From positions 1-9,333 of the forward strand of contig JAJQIE010000104.1 of the NCBI GenBank assembly GCA_021199395.1: 9,333 bases of DNA. Reading direction: 5' to 3'. The position numbers and the translations under genes were made by a program. Below the pieces are notes generated by a model. It did no database searches and was not told where the DNA came from. It saw nothing but the letters and a program-made list of their open reading frames with translations. Each line of letters starts with the position of its first letter. Position 1 is the first letter of the stretch. Shown piece after piece: positions 1 to 7,195 of the stretch. Source of the stretch: Lachnospiraceae bacterium. Its GTDB lineage: Bacteria > Bacillota > Clostridia > Lachnospirales > Lachnospiraceae.

Positions 1-225
1 TACGGAAACCAGCTCGCCGACTCTCTCCGCAGCCGCAGCTCCCGCATCCGTAGCAGCCTTCACCGCTCCGACATCGCCTCTTACCATAACGGTTACCAGT
101 CCGCCGCCGACATGTACCTTGCCGATCAGCGTAACATTAGCAGCCTTTACCATCGCATCTGCTGCCTCTACGGAAGCAACCAGTCCTTTTGTCTCAATCA
201 TTCCAAGTGCCTGTACTACTGCCAT
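1..225 (-). CDS. eutM: EutM-type hexameric microcompartment shell protein (3' end cut by window edge)
   Basis: This is a BMC-domain (Pf00936 family) shell protein whose hexamers tile the facets of the ethanolamine microcompartment; the central pore passes small metabolites. The 75 visible residues begin [14 protein letters not shown] and contain the family's hallmark stretches [12 protein letters not shown], the pore-lining [26 protein letters not shown] and [12 protein letters not shown]. EutM is normally about 95-105 residues, so some 20-30 C-terminal residues lie beyond the left edge. The ATG at 225 is preceded by AAAGGAGA at a normal distance. The gene lies 138 bases downstream of eutE, on the same strand. 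Its BMC domain is nearly the same as that of the tailed shell protein at 1864-2631, which indicates a relatively recent duplication. The family is certain; EutM versus another single-BMC paralogue is inferred from context and close resemblance to EutM. Confidence 0.93.
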   Translation of the reverse strand, partial: MAVVQALGMIETKGLVASVEAADAMVKAANVTLIGKVHVGGGLVTVMVRGDVGAVKAATDAGAAAAERVGELVSV

Positions 226-363
226 GATAATTCTCCTTTCTATGCTCACAGCGTCTTCTGCGTCGCTGCCGCGCCCTTTTGTGCTCACGACATCCTTTTT
301 TTGCAAAGAATCCTTCCATGCTCACAGGTGCTCAGCTTTACAATGACGCCCTTCTCTCTGCGC
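226..363 (-). other. eutE-eutM intergenic region, no convincing gene
   Basis: This 138-base gap is the largest in the window. Read on the minus strand it holds four copies of TGAGCA (three as GTGAGCA), an A/U-rich stem of 7 pairs at 292-311 (AUUCUUU / AAAGGAU, loop GCAAAA), and a short GC stem at 249-268 (CAGCG / CGCUG, 10-base loop) just before the eutM ribosome binding site at about 233-239. No stem is followed by a U-run, so I see no intrinsic terminator, and no good -35/-10 pair. It may be a processing or translation-control region between eutE and eutM, but the sequence alone does not establish this. Confidence 0.5.
243..334 (-). repeat. Four short direct copies of TGAGCA, three as GTGAGCA
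   Basis: On the plus strand TGCTCAC occurs at 243-249, 282-288 and 319-325, and TGCTCA again at 329-334. The first and third copies share the ten bases CTGTGAGCAT on the minus strand and each is followed by an A/G-rich stretch. The first three copies are 39 and 37 bases apart. The bases between them are not alike, so this is not a simple tandem duplication. It may be chance or a repeated protein or RNA site. Confidence 0.35.
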
Positions 364-1842
364 TTACAGCGCTTTCAGCTTCGCGATAACGCTTCTCACG
401 ATTGCATCAATGTCTACGCTCGACAGATCCGGAGGATTGTCCACGCCATCAATGCATCCGGCAATCTCTTCCCGGATCTCTTCCATTTCTTTCTGTCCAT
501 ACGCCACGTATCTCAGGTTCAGAAGCTGCATCGGTCCGACGTTTTCGCTCGTCGCGCTTCCTCCGACCGCGCCGCAGCCAAGAGTCAGCGACGGCTGCAG
601 ATTTGTGGTAGCGCCGATTCCGCCGAGCGCGCTCGGTGAATTTACTACGATACGGGAAGCCGGTACCCGCTTTGCAAAGTAATCGACCATTTTATCGTCC
701 TTTGTATGTATGGAAAACGTATGCCCCGCTCCTTCATAGCAGAGAATCTCGCATACCTTATCACACACATCGACATAGTCGCTTCCCGTGTAAAAGCCCA
801 TGATCGGTCCCAGCTTTTCATTGGAATACGGATGACCGCGGCCGACTCCGTTTTCCTTCGCAATCAGCACCTTTGCGTCCTTCGGCACCTTATCCAGATG
901 CGCCAGCTCCGCGATAACCGCGACGCTCTTTCCGACGATCTCTGGATTCATCGTTCCATTCGCGCGTAGGATAAATCTGCCGAGCTTTTCTCTCTCCTCT
1001 TCATCCAGGAAATACGCGCCCTGTCTGGTAAACTCCTCCTGCACTGCGTCGACCATATCCTCATCGCAGATGATGGACTGCTCGGACGCGCAGATGGTGC
1101 CATTGTCAAAGGTTTCCGAGTCAAGGATTCTCTTCACCGCCAGCGGAAGATCACAGCTCTTCTCCAGATAGGCCGGACCGTTCCCTGGTCCCACGCCGAT
1201 CGCGGGCGTCCCGGAAGAATATGCCGCGCGCACCATAGCGGAGCCGCCTGTCGCAAGGATCAGGGCGATATCTCTGTGGTGCATCAGCGTATTTGTCGCT
1301 TCCATCGTCGGAATACTGATGCAGGAAACGAGATTTTCATTCGCGCCTGCCTCCGCAACCGCCTGCCGTATCACCTTTACCGCCTCCATAATACTGCGAA
1401 GCGCAGTCGGATGCGGGGAAAAGATGATCGCGTTCCCGGATTTGATCGCGATCTCAGCCTTGTAGAACGCGGTGGACGTAGGGTTCGTGGACGGAATCAG
1501 ACCCGCGATCACGCCGACCGGAACCGCGATCACGCGGATTCCCTTCTCATCGTCGCGGCTCAGCTCACCGATCGTCTTCATATCTTTGATATGCTCATAG
1601 ACGCCGCGGCTTGCAAAGACATTTTTTACCGTCTTGTCCTCAACCTTGCCAAACCCGGTATCCTCCTGTGCCATCCTCGCCAGCCGCTGTGCGTTGCGCA
1701 CACCGGCGTCCGCAATGCACCGGACGATATGATCCACCTGAGCCTGATCCAGCCTGGCCAGCTCTCTCTGGGCTTCCTTCGCGGAATCCACCAGCTCCCT
1801 GACCTCCTGTACAGACATCAAATCTTTATCAATCAGTTTCAT
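364..1842 (-). CDS. eutE: CoA-acylating acetaldehyde dehydrogenase EutE
   Basis: EutE oxidises acetaldehyde released by ethanolamine ammonia-lyase to acetyl-CoA with NAD+ and CoA inside the microcompartment. The 492-residue protein has the aldehyde dehydrogenase fold of the CoA-dependent EutE/PduP/AdhE group: GVIAGLIPSTNPTST (about 110-124) in the nucleotide-binding half, LATGGSAMVRAA (196-207), GVGPGNGPAYLE (216-227) and the catalytic cysteine at 251 in NGTICASEQ. The ATG is preceded by TAGGAGA, and the tailed shell gene ends 21 bases upstream. Salmonella EutE is, from memory, about 467 residues with a targeting helix at its N-terminus. Here the catalytic fold starts almost at once, and the extra residues lie at the C-terminus (470-492, ending SVDIDAIVRSVIAKLKAL), an amphipathic helix resembling an encapsulation peptide. 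An AdhE fragment is excluded because no alcohol dehydrogenase domain follows. Confidence 0.96.
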   Translation of the reverse strand: MKLIDKDLMSVQEVRELVDSAKEAQRELARLDQAQVDHIVRCIADAGVRNAQRLARMAQEDTGFGKVEDKTVKNVFASRGVYEHIKDMKTIGELSRDDEKGIRVIAVPVGVIAGLIPSTNPTSTAFYKAEIAIKSGNAIIFSPHPTALRSIMEAVKVIRQAVAEAGANENLVSCISIPTMEATNTLMHHRDIALILATGGSAMVRAAYSSGTPAIGVGPGNGPAYLEKSCDLPLAVKRILDSETFDNGTICASEQSIICDEDMVDAVQEEFTRQGAYFLDEEEREKLGRFILRANGTMNPEIVGKSVAVIAELAHLDKVPKDAKVLIAKENGVGRGHPYSNEKLGPIMGFYTGSDYVDVCDKVCEILCYEGAGHTFSIHTKDDKMVDYFAKRVPASRIVVNSPSALGGIGATTNLQPSLTLGCGAVGGSATSENVGPMQLLNLRYVAYGQKEMEEIREEIAGCIDGVDNPPDLSSVDIDAIVRSVIAKLKAL

Positions 1843-1863
1843 ATGGCAATTCTCCTAACTCTC

Positions 1864-2631
1864 TCACTCCAGAGGAATTCCCTTTCTGCCGCAGAAGTCC
1901 ATGATCTTATCAAGCAGCTCATCCTTTTTGGCGAACCGGATATCCCTCCTGGTCATGTTATCTATATCCAAATTCCTTGCCATGTCGCGAAGGCGTACCA
2001 CCTTCATTTTCTGCAATTCCGCCAGAGATATCAGCTCCACAGATTTCACTGCATCCGGTTCGCTCGCAGCCGCCACAGATGGCTCCGCTTCGTCCGTATT
2101 CACCGACAATCCGGTATCCTCCTGACCCTGCGCTTTTTCTGACCCATCCGGTTCCTGCAAACAATCCGTCACACTCAGAGCTGCCGATTCCTCCAACGCT
2201 TCCGTTCCGTCAGACAGCACCGGAGCTTCCGGCTCCTCTGACGATTCCATCTCGTCAGACAGCTTCGGAGCTTCCGGCTCCTCTGACGATTCCATCCCTT
2301 CAGACGGATTCGGAGCATCCGGATCATCCGGCTCATTCGGTGCGTCCGGCTTATCCGGATCCGGCCTGCCGTCGAGCACCAGCTCCGTCTCCTCATGCGG
2401 TCTCGGAATCACATGGACGCTGATCAGCTCGCCGACCCGTTCCGCAGAAGCGGCTCCGGCATCTGTCGCCGCTTTTACAGCGCCGACATCCCCTCGAACC
2501 ATTACCGTGACGAGTCCTCCGCCGATATCTTCCCGGCATTGGAGCGTTACATTGGCAGCCTTCAGCATGGCGTCCGCAGCCTCAATCGCGGCTACCAGAC
2601 CTTTTGTTTCTATCATGCCCAATGCCTGCAT
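1864..2631 (-). CDS. Tailed BMC shell protein with acidic linker and SAP/Rho-N-like C-terminus (EutK-like position)
   Basis: The 255-residue protein has three parts. Residues 1-80 are a complete BMC domain (begins [11 protein letters not shown]; pore loop REDIGGGL), so it should enter the shell as a hexamer. Residues 81-198 form a low-complexity linker rich in Glu, Asp, Pro and Ser that holds a 15-residue tandem repeat. Residues about 199-249 ([20 protein letters not shown] ... [14 protein letters not shown]) look like the small helical SAP/Rho-N nucleic-acid-binding fold. It follows eutL, as EutK is paired with EutL in enterobacteria; there EutK is a BMC domain with a C-terminal helix-turn-helix. 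I infer a functional analogue of EutK with another tail, not proven orthology. The ATG follows GGCGGAGGT, 19 bases after eutL. The BMC part is certain; the tail assignment is by eye and moderate. The linker and tail probably project from one face of the shell. Confidence 0.9.
   Translation of the reverse strand: MQALGMIETKGLVAAIEAADAMLKAANVTLQCREDIGGGLVTVMVRGDVGAVKAATDAGAASAERVGELISVHVIPRPHEETELVLDGRPDPDKPDAPNEPDDPDAPNPSEGMESSEEPEAPKLSDEMESSEEPEAPVLSDGTEALEESAALSVTDCLQEPDGSEKAQGQEDTGLSVNTDEAEPSVAAASEPDAVKSVELISLAELQKMKVVRLRDMARNLDIDNMTRRDIRFAKKDELLDKIMDFCGRKGIPLE
2208..2297 (-). repeat. Two 45-bp tandem repeats in the acidic linker of the tailed shell gene
   Basis: Copies at 2208-2252 and 2253-2297 match at 42 of 45 bases. 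They encode two adjacent 15-residue units, [15 protein letters not shown] and [15 protein letters not shown] (about residues 113-142). A weaker third copy covers about 2298-2342 (similar mainly in its first half), and a decayed unit may lie at 2163-2207 ([15 protein letters not shown]). The unit is a whole number of codons, so copy-number change would alter linker length without breaking the frame. Confidence 0.9.
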
Positions 2632-2650
2632 ACGCTACCTCCGCCAGCTT

Positions 2651-3304
2651 TTATTCGCCAATCGGACGGTCTGCAATCGCCTCAACTGCCTGTGCGAATG
2701 CATCGCACGCGGACTTGCACGCGGACTGGCTTCCGGTCAGCAGAGCGCCGCCGAAGTTCGTCTCTGAAGGCGGTGCATACAGTACACAGCATTTTACATC
2801 CGCCGCTTTCAGTGCGGCATCCACTGCGTAAATCGCTTCAAGCGGAGGCGCGATCAGATATGCGATTGCCTCTCCTTCCGGGATACCGCAGCCTGCGGAC
2901 AGATAAGAGCCCGTTCTGGAAATGCAGTGTGCGTAATAGCAGATCGTATCATCATCATTTGCAGATACAAAGTGGCATACATTCTCGATCATATCAATCG
3001 CGGCATCCAGTCCGGCCTTTGCCTCTGCCGGATTCGGAGCAGCCAGAATACCGATAATCTCGCCCGCCAGAGCGGTATTCGCGTTTGCGGCTCCGGCATA
3101 CATACTTTTTGCGTAAACTACTTCGCAGTCCGCTTTCTTTGTAGCCTCATCCAGAGCTGTGTAGGTCACATCATCACAGTCTGCGGAAATGAGTGCAAGG
3201 GACTTCTGATCCGGACGGAGCTCAAGCTGCTTCGCCAGATCCGGGGATACATTCGGAATCAGTCTTGTCGCAAGGACTTTCGCCGGCAATGGATCTCTTT
3301 TCAT
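2651..3304 (-). CDS. eutL: EutL, tandem-BMC trimeric shell protein
   Basis: EutL is a fused pair of circularly permuted BMC domains that forms pseudohexameric trimers in the shell, with a central pore reported in open and closed states; it is thought to gate larger molecules. The 217 residues match the family's usual length (about 219). Recognisable stretches include the start MKRDPLPAKVLATRLIPNVS, ALISADCDDVTYTALDEATK, DCEVVYAKSMYAG, YYAHCISRTGSYLS and the C-terminal PPSETNFGGALLTGSQSACK. The first repeat occupies roughly residues 1-105 and the second roughly 106-217. The ATG is preceded by AGAGGAGGT and follows the eutC stop by 22 bases. Nothing suggests damage. Identification is firm. Confidence 0.96.
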   Translation of the reverse strand: MKRDPLPAKVLATRLIPNVSPDLAKQLELRPDQKSLALISADCDDVTYTALDEATKKADCEVVYAKSMYAGAANANTALAGEIIGILAAPNPAEAKAGLDAAIDMIENVCHFVSANDDDTICYYAHCISRTGSYLSAGCGIPEGEAIAYLIAPPLEAIYAVDAALKAADVKCCVLYAPPSETNFGGALLTGSQSACKSACDAFAQAVEAIADRPIGE

Positions 3305-3326
3305 GTTTGATTACCTCCTCTTTCTA

Positions 3327-4271
3327 TCAGAGCTTCAGGTCAGTTCCGCTGACCTTCTTCTCCAGCATAATCTTAATAATTTCCGCAATATGAGCGCCGG
3401 CCTCTGCCGGATTGGTTCCTTCACTGTGGATATTGGAGACAACGGTTCTTCTCGCCTCCGGCATTCCCACAGTCGCCTTATATGCAATGTACGCAGACAT
3501 CGAAGTCGCGGTAATCAGACCAGGGCGCTCCCCAATCAGTACGCATACGACGTCAGCGCCGGTAATCTCGCTGACCTCATCCTCAATTCCCACACGGCCA
3601 TATTTTACAAAGAACGGAGTACCTACGTCGATATGGGCGCTCTGCAGGCCCTGCATGATTGCCGGGAGAACATCTCCGGTATTCGCAGCTACTGCCGCGG
3701 AGGAAAGTCCGTCTGATACATAAATCTGAACGCTCGGATTCTTCTTGCATTTTTCACGAATCGTCTCTACCGCTTCCGGAGCAAGCTTTCTGCCAAGATC
3801 CGGTCTTGTCAGATAGACGTCCTTGCTCTCGCACTGGGACTGCACGATGAACAGGCCCTGGCTCTTTACAAATTCCTCATCCACATCGTTGAACACTGCG
3901 TCCTGCGCTGCGGAATGAGCCGCGCGGAACTCCAGCTGCGGAAGCGTCTTATATCTCGCGCCGGCTTTGCCGATGCCGAGACGGCGCGGAGCCGCCATCT
4001 TCTGCTCCGCATAAGCCTCCTTATTGACCGGATCCTCTACCAGATACTGTGAACGGATATCAATCTTTGAAATATCCGGCAGCTCGCCATCCTCTACCAC
4101 AGAAGGCTCAAGCGTAATCCCCTTGGACGGGATCTCAAGACCACACGCATCCGAAGCCTGGCACGCCGCCGGCTCTGCCGCAGCAGTCTCTTCCGCCGTC
4201 GGCGCCGATGATCCGAGATTCATTTCCTTTAACACTTCTTCAATGATTGCTTTCAGATCTTTTTGTTCCAT
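3327..4271 (-). CDS. eutC: Ethanolamine ammonia-lyase small subunit EutC
   Basis: EutC is the small subunit of adenosylcobalamin-dependent ethanolamine ammonia-lyase, which makes acetaldehyde and ammonia from ethanolamine with EutB; it forms part of the cobalamin-binding interface. The 314-residue protein has conserved EutC stretches RLGIGKAGARYKT (97-109), FRAAHSAAQDAV (115-126), LTRPDLGR (154-161), SDGLSS (186-191), GERPGL (247-252) and NIHSEGTNP (290-298). The first 20 residues (MEQKDLKAIIEEVLKEMNLG) form an amphipathic helix like the N-terminal microcompartment-targeting signal described for EutC, followed by an Ala/Glu-rich linker to about residue 45. I chose the ATG at 4271, not the ATG at 4322, because AGGAGG at 4282-4287 sits ten bases before it and the protein then begins like other EutC proteins. 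The eutB stop abuts that site (4288-4290). Confidence 0.96.
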   Translation of the reverse strand: MEQKDLKAIIEEVLKEMNLGSSAPTAEETAAAEPAACQASDACGLEIPSKGITLEPSVVEDGELPDISKIDIRSQYLVEDPVNKEAYAEQKMAAPRRLGIGKAGARYKTLPQLEFRAAHSAAQDAVFNDVDEEFVKSQGLFIVQSQCESKDVYLTRPDLGRKLAPEAVETIREKCKKNPSVQIYVSDGLSSAAVAANTGDVLPAIMQGLQSAHIDVGTPFFVKYGRVGIEDEVSEITGADVVCVLIGERPGLITATSMSAYIAYKATVGMPEARRTVVSNIHSEGTNPAEAGAHIAEIIKIMLEKKVSGTDLKL

Positions 4272-4281
4272 TATGCGTTCG

Positions 4282-4287
4282 CCTCCT
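4282..4287 (-). promoter_or_regulatory. eutC ribosome binding site
   Basis: AGGAGG on the minus strand directly follows the eutB TAA and lies ten bases before the ATG at 4271. It decides the eutC start against the upstream in-frame ATG at 4322, which would lie inside eutB. The arrangement favours translational coupling of the two subunits. Confidence 0.85.
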
Positions 4288-5658
4288 TTATTTCGACATA
4301 AATACGGAAGCATCTCCCGCAAGCTTTGTCAATTTGCCATTCTCAGAGAAGCCCATCTTCTCCAGCCACATATCAAATTCATGAATCGGACGAAGGCCAA
4401 ATACTTCACGGAGAGCAGCTGCCTCATGATATCCGGTACACTGATACATCAGCATGCAGTCATCGCCTTCCGGCACGCCCATGATGTAGTTGCAGCCGGC
4501 AGCCACAAGCAGAGTCGCCAGGTTCTCAATGTCATTCTGGTCTGCTTTCATGTGGTTCGTGTAGCATGCGTCGCAGCCCATCGGGATGCCTGTCAGCTTA
4601 CCCATAAAGTGGTCTTCCAGACCCGCACGGATAACCTGCTTCGAATCATACAGATACTCCGGTCCGATAAAGCCTACAACCGTATTTACCAGGAACGGCT
4701 GGAAGCGCTTCGCAAAGCCGTAGCATCTTGCCTCCATGGTCACCTGATCCCATCCATTGTGTGCCTCCGAAGAAAGCTCGGAGCCCTGGCCGGTCTCAAA
4801 GTACATAACATTCGGTCCTGTGCTGGTGCCCTGGGTCAGCATCGTCTGGCGGCCTTCCTCAAGCATCTGGGCCGTCAGTCCAAACGCCTCATTGCCCTTC
4901 TGGGAACCCGCGATCGACTGGAACATCAGATCGATCGGAGCGTTAAACTTCCTTGCCGCCTCTGTCTGCGTCGTAACATGCGCCAGTACGCAGATCTGGG
5001 TCGGAACCTCCCATTTATGCTTGAATTCATCAAACATCTTCAGAATTCTCGCAACACTCTCCACGGAATCATCCACCGGATTCAGTCCGATCACGGCGTC
5101 GCCGCATCCGAGGGAAAGGCCCTCCATCACGGAAGCCGCGATTCCCTTGGGATCGTCCGTCGTGTGGTTCGGCTGAAGTCTGGAGGAAAAGGTCCCCGGC
5201 AGGCCGATCGTCGTGTTGCAATGTGCGCTCACACGGATCTTCTTTGCCGCGTAAATCAGGTCGAGGTTGCTCATCAGCTTGCACACGCCCGCTACCATCT
5301 CGCTAGTAAGACCGCGGGAAACGCGCTTAATCATATCGCCGGTCGTCCCGACATCGAGCAGCCACTCTCTGAATTCCGCTACGCTCCAGTTCTTAATTTC
5401 ATTAAAGATACTTTCATTGACATCATCCTGGATGATTCGGGTCACTTCATCCTCTTCGTAGGGAACTGCGGGATTGTTCCGCAGATCGTTCAGCGTCAGA
5501 TTCGAGAGCACATACTTGGCCGCGATTCTCTCCTCTGCAGTCTCGGCAGCAATACCTGCCAGTTTGTCGCCGGACTTCTCCTCATTTGCCTTGGCCATAA
5601 CCTCTCTTACGGATTTAAATTCAAACGTATGGCCCAACAGCGTTGTTTTCAGGATCAC
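4288..5658 (-). CDS. eutB: Ethanolamine ammonia-lyase large subunit EutB
   Basis: EutB is the TIM-barrel catalytic subunit that binds ethanolamine and, with EutC, adenosylcobalamin. The 456-residue length is typical (453 in E. coli). Residues corresponding to the known E. coli substrate contacts are all present: Arg160 and Gln162 in SSRLQPN, Asn193 in GLNPV, Glu288 in YFETGQGSELS and Asp363 in GCDACYTNH. Other conserved blocks are GDAVIGLNPV, QVTMEARCYG, NTVVGFIGPEYLYDSKQ and AGLEDHFMGKLTGIPMGCD. The start is a GTG at 5658, giving an N-terminus (MILKTTLLGHTFEF) that aligns with E. coli EutB; GAGAGGTG lies upstream at a suitable distance. An ATG at 5666 is out of frame and ends after three codons at a TGA overlapping the GTG. 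The gene starts 16 bases after eutA. Identification is firm. Confidence 0.97.
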   Translation of the reverse strand: MILKTTLLGHTFEFKSVREVMAKANEEKSGDKLAGIAAETAEERIAAKYVLSNLTLNDLRNNPAVPYEEDEVTRIIQDDVNESIFNEIKNWSVAEFREWLLDVGTTGDMIKRVSRGLTSEMVAGVCKLMSNLDLIYAAKKIRVSAHCNTTIGLPGTFSSRLQPNHTTDDPKGIAASVMEGLSLGCGDAVIGLNPVDDSVESVARILKMFDEFKHKWEVPTQICVLAHVTTQTEAARKFNAPIDLMFQSIAGSQKGNEAFGLTAQMLEEGRQTMLTQGTSTGPNVMYFETGQGSELSSEAHNGWDQVTMEARCYGFAKRFQPFLVNTVVGFIGPEYLYDSKQVIRAGLEDHFMGKLTGIPMGCDACYTNHMKADQNDIENLATLLVAAGCNYIMGVPEGDDCMLMYQCTGYHEAAALREVFGLRPIHEFDMWLEKMGFSENGKLTKLAGDASVFMSK

Positions 5659-5674
5659 TTTTTCATCACCTCTC

Positions 5675-7108
5675 TCAAGTATTAAACACCAGTGTCTTAT
5701 TTACTACAGGCACAACTGTGCCTCCTGCAAGGGGCTCTCCGATATCAATGTAGTCACCGCCGGATGAATGGATCCGGTCAATACAGATAACGGGCTTTTT
5801 GAAATCCAGCTGCACATTCAGTGCATTTCCAAGCACCTTGCCTATGTCGTTCTCAACGACTACAATCAACGGGTATTCGCTCTCGATCACCTCCTTCGCC
5901 CCCTCTATGATAGCCGCTGCCAGCTTCTGGACATCCTGAAAGCCGGAGTGGTTTTCAGCTGTAAACGCGATGGCAATCTGTTCAATCTTTCCCTCGCTGT
6001 AAAATAATGGAATCTGGCTTCGGATCGACTCCCGGAATACGGAAAAGTCGTCCTCATCCATCCGCGGTACCTTCAAAACAGGTACGTTTTTCAGTGGAAG
6101 CTTACTCTTGTCATAGCGAATCGTACTGCCGCTGACGTCCGTTGCGTGCGTCCCCGCGCCTACCACTGTAGCGCGGATCGTCTCCTTCCCCTGATACGTC
6201 GTAAGACCTTTCAGGTGCTCATTCTCCCGGATCGCCCTGCCGAGCAGAACCCCGATATCGCCGTAGCGGAAAACATCCTGCTCATCTGCATTGTATACGC
6301 AGTCCGCGACACCGCCGGAATAGGTCACGGCAGCGATTCGCGGCGTTTCCGGAAGCATCTTTCCGTCGTTCGTATACAGGGAGCGGTGCTCCGCGTCCGC
6401 CTCCGTCAGATGAAGCGACTTCGCAAGCTGCATCGCCATCAGACGGCAGATACGCATCAGCTTCTCCGGGTCAGCCTTCTCCCCCACTTCCAGGTCAATG
6501 CGGTGGTTCGCCGCAAACTTTTTTATCTTATGGAAAATATAGGATATCTTCCCATTCTCAATTTTGATCAGCCGACCTCCGATATCGAGACAGCACACGC
6601 CGCGAAGCGCTCCCTTCTCATATACCGCGATATTCGTCGTGCCGCCTCCCACGTCGAGATTCGCCACCACAGTACGGTGCTCCTCAGAAAGCGTATCCGC
6701 CCCTGTACCTCTGGCAGCAAGCACAGACTCCAGATCCGGACCCGCCGTCGCCACAACGAAATCCCCCGCCAGATCCGAGAGCGCCGCAAGTACCTCATTC
6801 GCGTTTTTCTTGCGGGCAGTCTCACCAGTGATGATCACCGCGCCCGTCGAGAGATCCGAGGGCTTCATCCCCGCCATCTCATATTCGCTGCGGACGATTT
6901 TTTTCACCGCCTCCGCGTCAATCTCCGTCGCGGAATGGAGCGGTGTAAAATAAATCTGGCTGCGGTAGATGACCTCTTTTTCCACAATACTGACCCGTGG
7001 CACCGCATAGCTCCCGGCGAGATTCTCGACCAGCAGCCGACTGAACACGAGCTGTGTCGTCGAAGTCCCGATGTCAATGCCGATGCTCTTAATCTCCTGT
7101 CTGTTCAT
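5675..7108 (-). CDS. eutA: Ethanolamine ammonia-lyase reactivating factor EutA
   Basis: EutA is an actin/Hsp70-like ATPase that restores EutBC after its cobalamin cofactor is damaged, by exchanging inactive cobalamin for fresh adenosylcobalamin. The 477-residue protein has the first phosphate-binding motif [15 protein letters not shown] (8-22), the family stretch [16 protein letters not shown] (91-106), and the second phosphate motif [14 protein letters not shown] (151-164); an adenosine-side motif, [11 protein letters not shown], lies further on, and the C-terminal half keeps the EutA-typical [14 protein letters not shown]. Length is close to the usual 465-480. It precedes eutBC as in most eut operons. 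The ATG at 7108 follows AAAGGACGAGGG, a usable if imperfect ribosome binding site. It lies 87 bases after eutW. Identification is firm. Confidence 0.96.
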   Translation of the reverse strand: MNRQEIKSIGIDIGTSTTQLVFSRLLVENLAGSYAVPRVSIVEKEVIYRSQIYFTPLHSATEIDAEAVKKIVRSEYEMAGMKPSDLSTGAVIITGETARKKNANEVLAALSDLAGDFVVATAGPDLESVLAARGTGADTLSEEHRTVVANLDVGGGTTNIAVYEKGALRGVCCLDIGGRLIKIENGKISYIFHKIKKFAANHRIDLEVGEKADPEKLMRICRLMAMQLAKSLHLTEADAEHRSLYTNDGKMLPETPRIAAVTYSGGVADCVYNADEQDVFRYGDIGVLLGRAIRENEHLKGLTTYQGKETIRATVVGAGTHATDVSGSTIRYDKSKLPLKNVPVLKVPRMDEDDFSVFRESIRSQIPLFYSEGKIEQIAIAFTAENHSGFQDVQKLAAAIIEGAKEVIESEYPLIVVVENDIGKVLGNALNVQLDFKKPVICIDRIHSSGGDYIDIGEPLAGGTVVPVVNKTLVFNT

Positions 7109-7195
7109 CCCTCGTCCTTTCTTTCTGTAAACAACCTGTAACGGCTTTGAATCATTGCGAAAACATTCCTGTCTGCATAAACGGTATTCTCTGCT
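7109..7195 (-). promoter_or_regulatory. eutA leader with two small tandem stem-loops; no terminator seen
   Basis: Upstream of eutA the transcript can form a stem at 7156-7177 (UGC-AGACA, loop GGAA, UGUUU, two-base bulge, GCA) and then a four-pair stem AGCC / GGUU with the six-base loop GUUACA at about 7133-7146. In Enterococcus faecalis the eutA leader is one of the sites where EutV binds paired hairpins and blocks a terminator, so the position is right. However, the loops here do not show the A-at-1, G-at-4 hexaloop pattern I recall for ANTAR targets, and no stem is followed by a U-run. Treat EutV control here as unproven. Confidence 0.35.

Noticed and set aside
292..311. Intrinsic terminator after eutE
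   Set aside because: The stem is A/U-rich and is not followed by a U-run in the direction of transcription; the T-run belongs to the opposite strand.
194..319. Minus-strand 41-codon Arg-rich frame in the eutE-eutM gap
   Set aside because: It has no ribosome binding site before its ATG at 319 and overlaps the eutM start in another frame. The run of five arginines follows from local base composition. I would reconsider if relatives conserve it.
1276..2142. Plus-strand open frame of 288 codons opposite eutE and the tailed shell gene
   Set aside because: Antisense shadow of two clear genes; Arg/His-rich composition and no recognisable domain.
4272..4322. Longer eutC start at the ATG at 4322
   Set aside because: It overlaps the end of eutB, lacks a good ribosome binding site and adds 17 residues before the conserved targeting helix; the ATG at 4271 has AGGAGG at the right distance.
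4024..5685. Plus-strand open frame of 553 codons opposite eutB and eutC
   Set aside because: It lies antisense to two unmistakable enzyme genes, its translation resembles no family I know, it is rich in His, Arg and Leu as expected for an antisense shadow, and it has no sensible operon context.
7109..7195. Adenosylcobalamin riboswitch
   Set aside because: Such a switch is known in some eut loci, but none of the gaps in this window is long enough for a full cobalamin aptamer and I see no B12-box-like core.
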